Counted from the first letter of the stretch, positions 1 to 8,230 are shown. The stretch is DNA of 30,638 nucleotides from DATJGR01 sp035494855 (GCA_035494855.1 DATJGR010000152.1:1-30638), one strand, 5' to 3'. Notes: a model not told the origin generated them from the sequence alone. Translations and numbers: made by a program.

Positions 1-829
1 TGCGCTCGATCAGCCGCGCCTTGTTCAGCTGATACGGAATCTCTGTGATGATGATCGTGTCTCTGCTGGTCTTCTCGTCGGTTTCGACCTCGGCGCGCGC
101 GCGCACGAAGATGCGGCCGCGACCGGTTTTATATGCTTCGACGATTCCGGCACGGCCGTTGATGATGCCCGCCGTCGGAAAGTCCGGACCTTTGATGTAC
201 TCCATGAGGCCATCGACCGTGATCGCGGGATCGTCGATCAGCGCGAGACAGCCGTCGATCACTTCGCGCAGATTGTGCGGCGGAATGTTGGTGGCCATGC
301 CCACGGCGATACCGGTAGACCCATTCACCAGCAGATTGGGCACTCGGGTCGGCAGCACTTCGGGAATCTGCAGCGTGTCGTCGTAGTTCGCGACGTACGG
401 CACCGTTTCCTTGTCGAGGTCTTCGAGCAACTCGCTCGCAATGCGAGCGAGGCGCACTTCCGTGTAGCGCATCGCCGCCGGCGGATCGCCGTCGACCGAA
501 CCGAAATTCCCTTGGCCATCGACCAGGCAATAGCGCATCGCGAACGGTTGGGCCATTCGCACGATGGTGTCGTATACCGCGCCTTCGCCGTGCGGGTGGT
601 ACTTTCCGATCACGTCGCCGGCGATTCGAGCCGACTTCACATACGGTCTGTTGTAGGTGTTGTTCAACTCGTTCATCGCGAACAACACGCGTCGATGGAC
701 CGGTTTCAAACCGTCGCGAACGTCGGGCAATGCGCGCCCGACGATGACGCTCATCGCATACGCGAGATATGACTTCTTCAGCTCGTCCTCGATCGCGACG
801 GGCAGTATTTCTTTCTCGAATTCGGCCAT
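1..829 (-). CDS. gyrA: DNA gyrase subunit A, N-terminal part (truncated by window edge)
   Basis: This is the breakage-reunion subunit of DNA gyrase, which introduces negative supercoils with GyrB. The ATG at 829 opens a frame (MAEFEKEILPVAIEDELKKS) that runs uninterrupted for 276 codons to the window edge; the C-terminal DNA-wrapping domain lies outside. The numbering matches E. coli GyrA exactly in this part: HPHG at 78-81, Asp87, and the catalytic Tyr122 within AMRYTEVRL. The quinolone-contact segment reads HPHGEGAVYD, so E. coli Asp82 is Glu and Ser83 is Gly (codon at 581-583); Asp87 is kept. The gene is divergent from mtaD with about 99 bases between starts. A weak -10-like TAAACT lies on the minus strand at 868-873, with no convincing -35. 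Identification is very secure. Confidence 0.97.
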   Translation of the reverse strand, partial: MAEFEKEILPVAIEDELKKSYLAYAMSVIVGRALPDVRDGLKPVHRRVLFAMNELNNTYNRPYVKSARIAGDVIGKYHPHGEGAVYDTIVRMAQPFAMRYCLVDGQGNFGSVDGDPPAAMRYTEVRLARIASELLEDLDKETVPYVANYDDTLQIPEVLPTRVPNLLVNGSTGIAVGMATNIPPHNLREVIDGCLALIDDPAITVDGLMEYIKGPDFPTAGIINGRAGIVEAYKTGRGRIFVRARAEVETDEKTSRDTIIITEIPYQLNKARLIER

Positions 830-916
830 GGATTGAGCTGTAAACCGGAGGGTGGGAAAAACGCGCTAGTTTAACACGATCGCTTTCGAAACCGAGCCAT
901 CGGTGCGGCTGCGACA

Positions 917-922
917 TATAAT
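917..922 (+). promoter_or_regulatory. Consensus -10 element in front of mtaD
   Basis: A perfect TATAAT lies only 6 bases before the mtaD ATG at 929. A start site 6-8 bases downstream would fall on or next to the A of the start codon. There is no good -35 at 16-18 bases and no Shine-Dalgarno-like sequence before the ATG. The hexamer match is seen; leaderless transcription is inferred. Confidence 0.45.
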
Positions 923-928
923 CCGCCG

Positions 929-2257
929 ATGCCGAAAGCCACCACCGACCTCATTCTCGAACCGACCTGGCTGTTGCCGATCGTTCCACGGCGGACCGTT
1001 CTCACCGGTCACAGCATTGCGATCGGCGACGGGAAAATCTCGGCAATCGGACCGACCCGCGAGATCCGCGAACAATTTCACGCGACCGCGATCCATCGCC
1101 TCGATGGACAGCTGCTGATGCCGGGGCTGGTGAACGCACACGGTCACGCTGCGATGGTGCTGTTGCGCGGTCTCGCGGAAGACATGCCGCTCGATGCCTG
1201 GCTGCGTAACCGGATCTGGCCGATCGAAGCGCAATGGATGTCGCCGGACTTCGTCGCCGATGGCGTGGCGCTCGCGCTGCTCGAGATGCTGCAATCGGGA
1301 ACGACCTGCTTCAGCGACATGTACTTCTTCCCCGAGGTGTCGGCGCGTGCAACGCAGGAAGCCGGCATGCGGGCGCAGATCGCGTTCCCGCTCGTCCAGT
1401 TTCCGAACGCCTGGTCGAGCAACGCGGCCGAAGGTTTTCACAAAGGTCTCGAACTGCACGACGAGCATCGCGACGATCCGTTGATTCGAGTGGCTTTCGG
1501 TCCGCATTCCGCCTACGCGCTCGACAAAGCCGATCTGGTTAAGACGCTCACCTATGCCGAGGAGATCGACGCGCCGATTCACATGCACGTTCACGAGACG
1601 GCCGCCGAGGTGGAGGCCGCGCGTCGCGAACTCGGCGCCAGCCACATCCACTACCTCGCCGAACTCGGTCTGCTCGTACCGCGCCTGCAGGCGGTGCATC
1701 TGACGCAGGTCGACGACGATGAACTCGAGTTGCTGGCCGAATCCGGGGTACGCGCCGTGCACTGCCCGCAGTCCAATCTGAAGCTCGGCAGCGGCACGTG
1801 CGACATCGAGCGTTTCAGGCGGCGCGGATTGATCGTCGGACTGGGCACCGACGGCGCCGCCGCGAACAACACCCTCGACCTGTTCACCGAGTTGCGCGTC
1901 GCGGCGCTTCTCGCGAAAGCGGTGACCGGCGATCCGACCACGCTGCCGGCTTTCGACGCACTGGAACTCGCAACGCTCGGCAGCGCATGCGCGCTCGGGC
2001 TCGACGCCACGATCGGATCGATCGAAACCGGTAAAGCGGCGGATCTGATTTCGGTCGATCTGACCTACTCCGCCGCGCTGCCGCTGCATCGTCCCGAAGC
2101 CACGCTGCTTTACGGTGCGTCTGGCAGCCATGTTCGAAACGCGTGGGTTGCGGGCCTTCGGTTGCTTGAAGAGGGCAAGGCGACGATGCTCGACGAAGCC
2201 GCCGTTCACGCGCGCGCCGCCCGCTGGTCCACGCGGCTCGCGTCGCTCGCCTCATGA
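929..2257 (+). CDS. mtaD: 5-methylthioadenosine / S-adenosylhomocysteine deaminase (TRZ/ATZ amidohydrolase family)
   Basis: This 442-residue cytoplasmic metal-dependent deaminase is of the type that converts methylthioadenosine to methylthioinosine and S-adenosylhomocysteine to S-inosylhomocysteine. The metal site is visible: MPGLVNAHGHAAM gives the first HxH (His71, His73), HMHVHE (218-223) the next histidines, and GTDGAAANN the metal-binding Asp308. HCPQSNLKLGSG is a family signature. The start is fixed by the typical MtaD opening (MPKATTDLILEPTWLLP). In Pseudomonas mtaD sits in gyrA-mtnA-mtaD-ubiG-mupP; here gyrA and ubiG flank it but mtnA is absent. ubiG follows after 37 bases, so the two are probably co-transcribed. 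Another amidohydrolase specificity (for example guanine deaminase) is possible but less likely given the neighbours. Confidence 0.9.
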   Translation: MPKATTDLILEPTWLLPIVPRRTVLTGHSIAIGDGKISAIGPTREIREQFHATAIHRLDGQLLMPGLVNAHGHAAMVLLRGLAEDMPLDAWLRNRIWPIEAQWMSPDFVADGVALALLEMLQSGTTCFSDMYFFPEVSARATQEAGMRAQIAFPLVQFPNAWSSNAAEGFHKGLELHDEHRDDPLIRVAFGPHSAYALDKADLVKTLTYAEEIDAPIHMHVHETAAEVEAARRELGASHIHYLAELGLLVPRLQAVHLTQVDDDELELLAESGVRAVHCPQSNLKLGSGTCDIERFRRRGLIVGLGTDGAAANNTLDLFTELRVAALLAKAVTGDPTTLPAFDALELATLGSACALGLDATIGSIETGKAADLISVDLTYSAALPLHRPEATLLYGASGSHVRNAWVAGLRLLEEGKATMLDEAAVHARAARWSTRLASLAS

Positions 2258-2294
2258 CTTCCCGCGTTGCCACAAACCCGCATCGAGCCGAACC

Positions 2295-3002
2295 GTGACC
2301 GATAACGTCGACCAGTCGGAAATCGCCAAATTCGACTCGCTCGCGCATCGCTGGTGGGATCCCGAGGGCGACTTCCGCACGCTGCACGACATCAATCCTC
2401 TGCGCGTCGACTACATGGCGCGCCGCTGTGAACTCGTTGGGAAGCGCGTCGTCGAGATCGGTTGCGGCGGCGGAATTCTCGCGGAAGCGCTCGCCGCTCG
2501 CGGCGCGCGGGTTCTCGGCGCCGATCTTGCGGAGGGCACGCTCTCGGTTGCGCGGCTGCATGCAGTCGAATCGGGCCTAGACGTCGAGTACCGTCAGATC
2601 AGCGCAGAGGCGCTTGCAGCCGAAGCGCCGGGCGCATTCGACGTAGTCGCGTGTCTCGAAATGATCGAACACGTACCGGATCCGCAGTCGATCGTCAGCG
2701 CGTGCGCGGCGCTGGCAAAGCCGGGCGGCCACGTGTTCTTCTCGACCATCAATCGCAATCCGAAGGCGTGGGCCCTTGCGGTAGTCGGTGCCGAATACCT
2801 GCTGAACCTCGTACCGCGCGGCACGCACGACTACCGCAAATTCATCCGCCCGTCCGAACTCGCGCGCGCCGTTCGCGACGCGGGACTCGCAACGCGCGAA
2901 ATCATCGGCATGACGTACAACCCGCTCACGCGCAAAGCAGCACTCGGCGCAGACGTCGACGTGAACTACTTCCTCCACGCCATCAAACCCGAAGCAGCCT
3001 GA
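2295..3002 (+). CDS. ubiG: Ubiquinone biosynthesis O-methyltransferase
   Basis: UbiG carries out both SAM-dependent O-methylations in ubiquinone synthesis. The GTG at 2295 gives 235 residues (E. coli UbiG 240) and the canonical opening MTDNVDQSEIAKFDSLAHRWWDPEGDF. The frame stays open upstream to an ATG at 2115, but that would overlap mtaD by 143 bases and adds unrelated sequence. The SAM-binding motif I VVEIGCGGG is at 52-60; ACLEMIEHV and the C-terminal GTHDYRKFIRPSEL and NPLTRKA blocks are UbiG-specific. Its TGA overlaps the next ATG (TGATG), so translation is probably coupled to the SDR gene. The mupP gene that commonly follows ubiG in Pseudomonas is not present. Confidence 0.95.
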   Translation: MTDNVDQSEIAKFDSLAHRWWDPEGDFRTLHDINPLRVDYMARRCELVGKRVVEIGCGGGILAEALAARGARVLGADLAEGTLSVARLHAVESGLDVEYRQISAEALAAEAPGAFDVVACLEMIEHVPDPQSIVSACAALAKPGGHVFFSTINRNPKAWALAVVGAEYLLNLVPRGTHDYRKFIRPSELARAVRDAGLATREIIGMTYNPLTRKAALGADVDVNYFLHAIKPEAA

Positions 3003-3784
3003 TGTATGCCGAACTCGACGCCGCCCGTTCCAACTGGCGGTACCAACCTCCCGCTGATCTGTTGGCGGGACGCACCATACTGGTCACCGGCGCCGGCGAT
3101 GGCATCGGCCGCTGCGCCGCCCGCACATTTGCGGCGCATCGCGCCAATGTCGTCCTGTTGGGGCGCAGCCAACGGAAACTCGAAGCAGTGTTCGACGTAA
3201 TCAGGTCGGAAACCGACACCGATCCGACGATCGTGCCGTGCGACCTCGAAGTCGCCACCGTCGAAGCGTATGCGGACCTGAACGACCAGATCGTCGACCA
3301 CTACGGCCGCCTCGACGGACTGCTGCACAACGCGAGCCTGCTCGGGCCGCGAGTGCCGATCGAGTTCTACGACGCGGCGAGCTGGCGGCGGGTCATGCAG
3401 GTGAACGTCGAAGCGATGTTCCTGCTCACGCAAGGTGTGCTGGCGGCGCTGCGGCGCTCGTCGGATGCGTCCGTCGTGATCACGTCGTCGAGCGTCGGCC
3501 GCACCGGACGCGCATATTGGGGCGCGTACGCCGCATCGAAATTCGCTGCAGAAGGGTTCGCACAGGTATTGGCGGACGAACTCGCCGACGAAGGTCGGGT
3601 ACGGGTCACGACGCTGAACCCCGGCGCGACGCGCACGACGATGCGCACCACGGCGTATCCCGGCGAGGATCCGATGACGGTGCCGCCGCCAGAGGCACGC
3701 ATGGATCTCTATCTGTTTCTGTTGGGGCCGCACGCGCGTGGCCGCCCGGAAATCCAATGGGACGCCAGAGACTGGACGCCGTGA
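3002..3784 (+). CDS. yciK: YciK-like short-chain dehydrogenase/reductase
   Basis: This is a 260-residue classical SDR oxidoreductase, probably cytoplasmic. The nucleotide-binding TGAGDGIG motif is at 29-36, followed by a HNAS segment, the catalytic serine region TSSSVGRTGRA (161-171) and Tyr176-x-x-x-Lys180 (YAASK). The motif style and the C-terminal LNPGATRTTMR and DPMTVPPPE blocks match the YciK family, whose physiological substrate is not established. The ATG at 3002 shares one base with the ubiG stop. The gene ends the mtaD-ubiG-SDR unit, 111 bases tail-to-tail from rluB. In Pseudomonas a homologue also follows ubiG and mupP. The fold is certain; the substrate is unknown. Confidence 0.85.
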   Translation: MYAELDAARSNWRYQPPADLLAGRTILVTGAGDGIGRCAARTFAAHRANVVLLGRSQRKLEAVFDVIRSETDTDPTIVPCDLEVATVEAYADLNDQIVDHYGRLDGLLHNASLLGPRVPIEFYDAASWRRVMQVNVEAMFLLTQGVLAALRRSSDASVVITSSSVGRTGRAYWGAYAASKFAAEGFAQVLADELADEGRVRVTTLNPGATRTTMRTTAYPGEDPMTVPPPEARMDLYLFLLGPHARGRPEIQWDARDWTP

Positions 3785-3895
3785 CGCACCACGTCGGCGT
3801 GTCGACGAACGCCGAACCGGTCGCCGCAACGCTAGGTCGAATGCGTCCAGAGACGTCCACCGCCGAATTGCGCGCGGATCTGCGCAACCGCGCCG

Positions 3896-4780
3896 TCAGG
3901 CTCTGACGCGACGCAACTCCGGATACGGAATCAAGACCGACTCCGTTTCACGCCGCGCGCCGCGCGTTTCGAGCCGGGGTTTCGGCAATCCGAGAATCCG
4001 ATAGAGCTCGCCCACGTCGGCCGCAGCTACTTCGCGCCACTGTCCGCGGCGCAACGATGCCGGTAAAACGACCGGGCCGTATCGCACGCGCTTGAGGCGC
4101 GACACGCGCACGCCCTGCGACTCGAGCAGCCGGCGCACCTCGCGATTGCGGCCGTCCATCAACGTCACGTGATACCAGTGGTTGTAGCCGGTGCCGCCGT
4201 GTCGTGAGATGTCGGTGAATTTCGCAATTCCGTCTTCCAGCAACACACCTTCGCGCAGCGCGCGTTCCATGTCTTCGTCGATCACGCCGGCCACGCGCAC
4301 CGCGTACTCGCGATCGAGTCCGGTCGACGGATGCATCAACAAGTGCGCCAGTGCGCCATCGTTGGTCAACAGGAGCAATCCGCTGGAGTTGACGTCGAGC
4401 CGCCCGACGACGACCCACCGCCCACCCGAAAGTTTGGGCAACCCGTCGAAACACGTCGGCCGGCCTTCCGGATCGCGGCGGGTGCACACCACGTCGTCGG
4501 CTTTGTTCATGATCAGCACGCGCGCGGTGGTTTCGGCGCGATGGTGCAGCGGCGCGCCGTCGACGGTTACCTGGTCTTCGGCCCCAACCCGGTCGCCCAG
4601 CCCGGCGCGGTTGCCGTTGACCGTAACGCGCCCCGCTTCGATCCAGCGCTCCATTTCGCGACGCGACCCGAGACCCGCGTCGGCCATCACCTTGTGGAGC
4701 TTCTCGGTCTGCGGAACCTCGACCGCTGCGGCCGGCGCCGCAACGCCCTGCGTTCTGCGGGGCGAGCGCGCCTTTTTCAC
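3896..4780 (-). CDS. rluB: 23S rRNA pseudouridine synthase, RluB type
   Basis: This RsuA/RluB-family enzyme isomerises a uridine of 23S rRNA (U2605 in E. coli). The GTG at 4780 gives 294 residues: a short basic N-terminus, an S4 RNA-binding domain at about 27-73 (LHKVMADAGLGSRREMERWIEAGRV split over two adjacent blocks), then the catalytic domain. GRLDVNSSG at 127-134 supplies the catalytic Asp129. GRNREVRRLLESQG and VSRLKRVRYGP are further family blocks. The start overlaps the scpB stop by 4 bases (GTGA), so it is the last gene of trpS-scpA-scpB-rluB, an order common in Gammaproteobacteria. RluE or RluF are less likely because of the S4 domain, the length and this context. Confidence 0.92.
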   Translation of the reverse strand: MKKARSPRRTQGVAAPAAAVEVPQTEKLHKVMADAGLGSRREMERWIEAGRVTVNGNRAGLGDRVGAEDQVTVDGAPLHHRAETTARVLIMNKADDVVCTRRDPEGRPTCFDGLPKLSGGRWVVVGRLDVNSSGLLLLTNDGALAHLLMHPSTGLDREYAVRVAGVIDEDMERALREGVLLEDGIAKFTDISRHGGTGYNHWYHVTLMDGRNREVRRLLESQGVRVSRLKRVRYGPVVLPASLRRGQWREVAAADVGELYRILGLPKPRLETRGARRETESVLIPYPELRRVRA

Positions 4781-5445
4781 CGCTCCCGTTCCGCGCGTGG
4801 CTCGACGTCCGTTTCCAGGAATTCTTCCGCGACGACGACCGTGTCGGTCGGAAATTCCACGCGTGGACCTTCGACGTATTCAGGGCCGGCCCCGGCCAGT
4901 TCTGCTTCGATCGGCTCGATCAGCGCCCTGATCTCCGGCAGCGTCGGCAGTTCGTCGAGACTCTTCAGGTTGAAGTAGTCGAGGAACGTCTTGGTCGTTC
5001 CATACATCGCCGGACGCCCCGGCACCTCGCGGTAGCCAACGACGCGTATCCAGTCGCGCTCGAGCAACGCGCGCACCATGTTCGAGTTCACCGCCACGCC
5101 GCGCACCTGCTCGATGTCGCCGCGCGTCACCGGTTGCTTGTACGCGATCAAGGCGAGCGTCTCGAGCACCGCGCGCGAGTAGCGCGGTGGCCGGTCTTCC
5201 CACATCCGGCTCATCCAGGGCGCCAGTTCCTGCCGCACCTGAAACCGGTAACCCGAGGCGACACGCTTCAGCTCGATGCCGCGCCCCGCGCAGTCTTCCT
5301 CGATGCTCTCGATGATCGACTTCAGTGTCGGCTTGTCGCACTCGCCTTCCGCGAAGAGCCGCTCGAGCAGATCCACCGTAAGCGGTTCGTCGGCGCACAA
5401 CAATGCGGCTTCGACGATCTGTTTGATGCGTTGCAGTTCCAGCAT
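4777..5445 (-). CDS. scpB: Segregation and condensation protein B
   Basis: ScpB is the winged-helix kleisin-binding subunit that works with SMC and ScpA in chromosome organisation. The protein has 222 residues from the ATG at 5445 (MLELQRIKQIVEAALLCADEPLT). Hallmarks are RYSRAVLETLALIAYKQPVTRGDIEQVRGVAVNSN, read as two adjacent blocks, and the second winged helix with GRPAMYGTTKTFLDYF. The C-terminal tail is acidic. The gene starts 14 bases after the scpA stop and overlaps rluB by 4 bases at its end. A longer minus-strand frame reaches upstream to 6018, but it runs antiparallel to no ScpB homology and lies over scpA, so it was not used. No smc gene is in the window. Confidence 0.95.
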   Translation of the reverse strand: MLELQRIKQIVEAALLCADEPLTVDLLERLFAEGECDKPTLKSIIESIEEDCAGRGIELKRVASGYRFQVRQELAPWMSRMWEDRPPRYSRAVLETLALIAYKQPVTRGDIEQVRGVAVNSNMVRALLERDWIRVVGYREVPGRPAMYGTTKTFLDYFNLKSLDELPTLPEIRALIEPIEAELAGAGPEYVEGPRVEFPTDTVVVAEEFLETDVEPRAERER

Positions 5446-5459
5446 GGCGTATCCCGAGA

Positions 5460-6338
5460 TTAGTTGGCGGCGGCGCGCAGATAAATCGGCGCGAAAGCTC
5501 CGTTCTGCACCAGATCGATCAGCCGTTCCCTGATCAGCTCCATCAACGCCAGGAAGGTGACGATTACGCCGAGGCGCCCTTCGCGTACGTTGAACAGGCT
5601 CACGAAGGGGACGAACTCCTCCGGTGCATCGTTCACACGCGCGAGCACGTCCGACATCCGCTCGCGAACCGACAGCGGCTCGAGCTTCACGGCGTGGCGC
5701 GTGTACATCTCCGCACGATGCAGCACTCTCGACAGCGCGATCAACACTTCCTTCAGATCGACTTCGGGTTCGACCTGCTGACGCGTCAGTTCGGGTCTTT
5801 CGGCATAAGCACGGAAAAGGTCGCGCTCGAGGCGCGGCACTGTATCCAGTTGTTCGGCGGCACTCTTGAAGCGTTCGTACTCCTGCAGCCGGCGGATCAA
5901 CTGCGCGCGCGGATCGTCTTCGTCTTCGAGGTCGAAGCTCGGGCGCGGCAACAGCATGCGCGATTTGATCTCCGCCAGCAGCGCGGCCATCACGAGATAC
6001 TCGGCGGCGAGCTCCCATTGCAGCGCCGTCATCAGCTCGATGTACTGCATGTACTGGCGGGTGATCTCGGCGACCTTGATGTCGAGAATGTCGAGGTTCT
6101 GCCGGCGGATCAGATACAGCAGAAGATCGAGCGGCCCTTCGAACGTCTCCAGAAATACTTCGAGGGCGTCGGGCGGGATGTACAGATCGGTGGGCATCTG
6201 CGTGAACGCTTCACCGCTGACGATCGCGTAAAGCTCTTCCGGGTCGTCGCCGCGTTGTTCGCGCAGCGCGCGCAAGCGTTCGCCAGGCGCCGGCGCGATC
6301 ACTTCGGTCAGCGGCTGATCGGACACTTCGCTGCTCAC
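5460..6338 (-). CDS. scpA: Segregation and condensation protein A (kleisin)
   Basis: ScpA is the kleisin that bridges SMC heads and binds ScpB. The GTG at 6338 gives 292 residues. A frame upstream continues inside trpS and is not homologous. The N-terminal signature FEGPLDLLLYLIRRQNLDILDI is clear when read as two pieces, followed by ITRQYMQYIELM and EYLVMAALLAEIKSRMLLPR. The C-terminal winged helix ends in LVQNGAFAPIYLRAA. A 40-residue N-terminal stretch precedes the kleisin domain, as in some gammaproteobacterial ScpA. The start overlaps the trpS stop in a GTGA (6335-6338), which predicts coupling of condensin synthesis to trpS. Confidence 0.94.
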   Translation of the reverse strand: MSSEVSDQPLTEVIAPAPGERLRALREQRGDDPEELYAIVSGEAFTQMPTDLYIPPDALEVFLETFEGPLDLLLYLIRRQNLDILDIKVAEITRQYMQYIELMTALQWELAAEYLVMAALLAEIKSRMLLPRPSFDLEDEDDPRAQLIRRLQEYERFKSAAEQLDTVPRLERDLFRAYAERPELTRQQVEPEVDLKEVLIALSRVLHRAEMYTRHAVKLEPLSVRERMSDVLARVNDAPEEFVPFVSLFNVREGRLGVIVTFLALMELIRERLIDLVQNGAFAPIYLRAAAN

Positions 6339-7549
6339 CGGTGCGAGATTCCGATTGCTGCGCGCACTTCGTCGAGCGTCTCGCGCGCCACTTCGCGGGC
6401 TTCCTCTGATCCTTCCATGAGGATGGACTGCACCATGTCTTTGTCCCGTTCGTACTGTTTCGCGCGCTCGCGGATCGGCGCCTGCTCTGCCTTGATGGCG
6501 TCGATCAGCGGCCCTTTGCATTCGAGACAGCCGATGCCGGCCGTGCGACAACCTTCCGCCGCCCACGCGCGCGTCTCGTCGCTGGAATAGATCCGATGCA
6601 GCGCGAACACCGGGCAGACATCGGGATTGCCCGGATCGTCGCGCCGCACCCGCGCCGGATCGGTCTTCATCGTCTTGATCTTCTGCTCGATGACGTTCGG
6701 TTCTTCGCGCAGCCGGATCGTGTTCTCGTACGACTTCGACATTTTCTCGCCGTCGAGGCCCGGCACCTTTGCATCATCGGTCAGCAGTGCTTTCGGTTCC
6801 GGCAGAATGATGCGCCCGCCGCCTTCGAGATAACCGAACAGGCGTTCCCGATCGCCGATTGACAGGTTCTGTTGCTCGGCCAGCAACGCGCGGGCTTTCT
6901 GCAATGCATCCGTGTCGCCGGTCGTCTGATACGTTCTGCGCAGGTCGCTGTAGAGGCGGCCCGCTTTCTTGCCCATTTTCTTCACCGCCGCTTCGGCGTG
7001 CTGCTCGAAACCGGGTTCGCGTCCATAGATGTGATTGAAGCGGCGCGCGATTTCGCGCGTTATTTCGACGTGCGCGACCTGGTCCGCGCCGACCGGCACG
7101 TTCGCCGCTCTATAGATCAATATGTCGGCCGACTGCAGCACTGGATAACCGAGGAATCCGTACGTAGACAGGTCGCGTTCGCCGAGCTTCGCCTGCTGAT
7201 CCTTGTAGCTCGGCACCCGTTCGAGCCAGCTCACCGGTGTGATCATCGACAGCAGCAGATGCAGTTCCGCGTGCTCCGGTACCTTCGACTGCACGAACAA
7301 CGTCGCCGAGCCGGGATTCACGCCGGCCGCGAGCCAGTCGACCACCGTATCGAACGTGTACTGCTCGATGTCGTACGGCTCGTCGTAGTGCGTGGTCAGC
7401 GCGTGCCAGTCGGCCACGAAGAAGAAGCACTCGTACTCGTGCTGGAGGCGAATCCAGTTCTTCAGAACGCCGTGGTAGTGCCCCAGGTGAAGTCGGCCGG
7501 TCGGCCGCATCCCCGATACGACCCGATGTTCCGAGTCATTGGTACTCAA
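6335..7549 (-). CDS. trpS: Tryptophanyl-tRNA synthetase
   Basis: This class I synthetase charges tRNA-Trp. The chosen TTG start at 7549 is preceded by AAGGA about 6 bases upstream; it gives 404 residues beginning MSTNDSEHRVVSGMRPTG. The HIGH-like motif is HLGH at 21-24 and the KMSKS motif is at 269-273 (GEKMSKS). The enzyme is longer than the usual 330-340 residues. The extra length is an insertion of roughly 60-80 residues before KMSKS (about 175-255), holding a KKMGKKAGRLYSDLRRTYQ segment; Pseudomonas TrpS is also enlarged. It heads the trpS-scpA-scpB-rluB unit, with a TATAAT 28 bases upstream of the start. Confidence 0.95.
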   Translation of the reverse strand: MSTNDSEHRVVSGMRPTGRLHLGHYHGVLKNWIRLQHEYECFFFVADWHALTTHYDEPYDIEQYTFDTVVDWLAAGVNPGSATLFVQSKVPEHAELHLLLSMITPVSWLERVPSYKDQQAKLGERDLSTYGFLGYPVLQSADILIYRAANVPVGADQVAHVEITREIARRFNHIYGREPGFEQHAEAAVKKMGKKAGRLYSDLRRTYQTTGDTDALQKARALLAEQQNLSIGDRERLFGYLEGGGRIILPEPKALLTDDAKVPGLDGEKMSKSYENTIRLREEPNVIEQKIKTMKTDPARVRRDDPGNPDVCPVFALHRIYSSDETRAWAAEGCRTAGIGCLECKGPLIDAIKAEQAPIRERAKQYERDKDMVQSILMEGSEEAREVARETLDEVRAAIGISHR

Positions 7550-7577
7550 TCCGCGTCCTTAGAATTTTCGACGCGGC

Positions 7578-7583
7578 ATTATA
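7578..7583 (-). promoter_or_regulatory. Likely -10 element for trpS-scpAB-rluB
   Basis: A perfect TATAAT is read on the minus strand in the 69-base gap between yciO and trpS. It would start transcription about 20 bases before the TTG start codon, leaving room for the AAGGA ribosome site. No good -35 hexamer is seen at 16-18 bases, so read-through from yciO may also contribute. Confidence 0.45.
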
Positions 7584-7618
7584 GCCGACGAATCACGCGC
7601 GGCGGCTTCGGATCACGC

Positions 7619-8230
7619 TCACTCGAACGCGCCGAGTCCGGGCCGCACGACCACCGGCGGCACTTCGGTGAGGTCGACGACGGTGGTCGCCGTGAATCCG
7701 CACGCTCCGCCGTCGATGATCAGATCGACGCGCCGTTCCATTTCCGCGCGAAACTCCTGCGGATCGGTGAGCGCCTCGGTCGCATCGGGCAGGATCAGGC
7801 TCGTCGACATGATCGGTTCGCCGAGCGCTTCGAGCAGACCTTGGGCGATCACGTGATCGGGAACACGGATGCCGATGGACCGTCGCTTCGGATGCACGAG
7901 CCGCTTCGGCACCTCGCGCGATGCGTGCAGCAGAAACGTGAACTCGCCCGGCGTGTAGTGTTTGAGAATCCGATAACTCGCGTTGTCGACGCGCGCGTAG
8001 ATCGACAACTCCGATAAGTCGCGACAGACGAGCGTGAAGTGATGCAGTTTGTCGAGGCGCCGGATGGCCCGGATCCGATCGAGCGCGGCCTTGTCGCCGA
8101 TGTGGCAACCGAGCGCATAGGTGGAATCGGTGGGATACACGATCACGCCGCCACCGCGAACGATATCCGCGGCTTGCGCGAGCAGCCGACGCTGCGGATG
8201 CGTCTGATGTACGGAAAAGTACTGGCTCAC
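7619..8230 (-). CDS. yciO: YciO-like protein of the Sua5/YrdC (TsaC) superfamily
   Basis: The product has 203 residues from the GTG at 8230, very close to E. coli YciO (206). The nucleotide-binding YrdC fold is shown by VIVYPTDSTYALGC, RRLDKLHHFTLVCRDLSEL, TPGEFTFLL and the SIGIRVPDH / GEPIMSTSL blocks. YrdC/TsaC makes threonylcarbamoyl-AMP for tRNA t6A37; YciO itself is a related paralogue whose main role is unclear, so a full t6A function should not be assumed. It is divergent from yciB (97 bases between starts) and lies 69 bases upstream of trpS on the same strand, a neighbourhood seen in many Gammaproteobacteria. The PHP-domain gene often found nearby is not present. Confidence 0.88.
   Translation of the reverse strand: MSQYFSVHQTHPQRRLLAQAADIVRGGGVIVYPTDSTYALGCHIGDKAALDRIRAIRRLDKLHHFTLVCRDLSELSIYARVDNASYRILKHYTPGEFTFLLHASREVPKRLVHPKRRSIGIRVPDHVIAQGLLEALGEPIMSTSLILPDATEALTDPQEFRAEMERRVDLIIDGGACGFTATTVVDLTEVPPVVVRPGLGAFE

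Noticed and set aside
866..2209. Long minus-strand open frame (447 codons) opposite mtaD
   Set aside because: It mirrors the codon pattern of the mtaD frame in GC-rich DNA. Its translation is Arg-rich with no recognisable domain, while the plus strand is a clear deaminase.
3781..3906. Possible 41-codon gene starting with a GTG that overlaps the SDR stop (GTGA)
   Set aside because: The overlap fits the local style, but the product has no recognisable motif, no other support, and its end overlaps the rluB stop. It could be re-examined if conserved in relatives.
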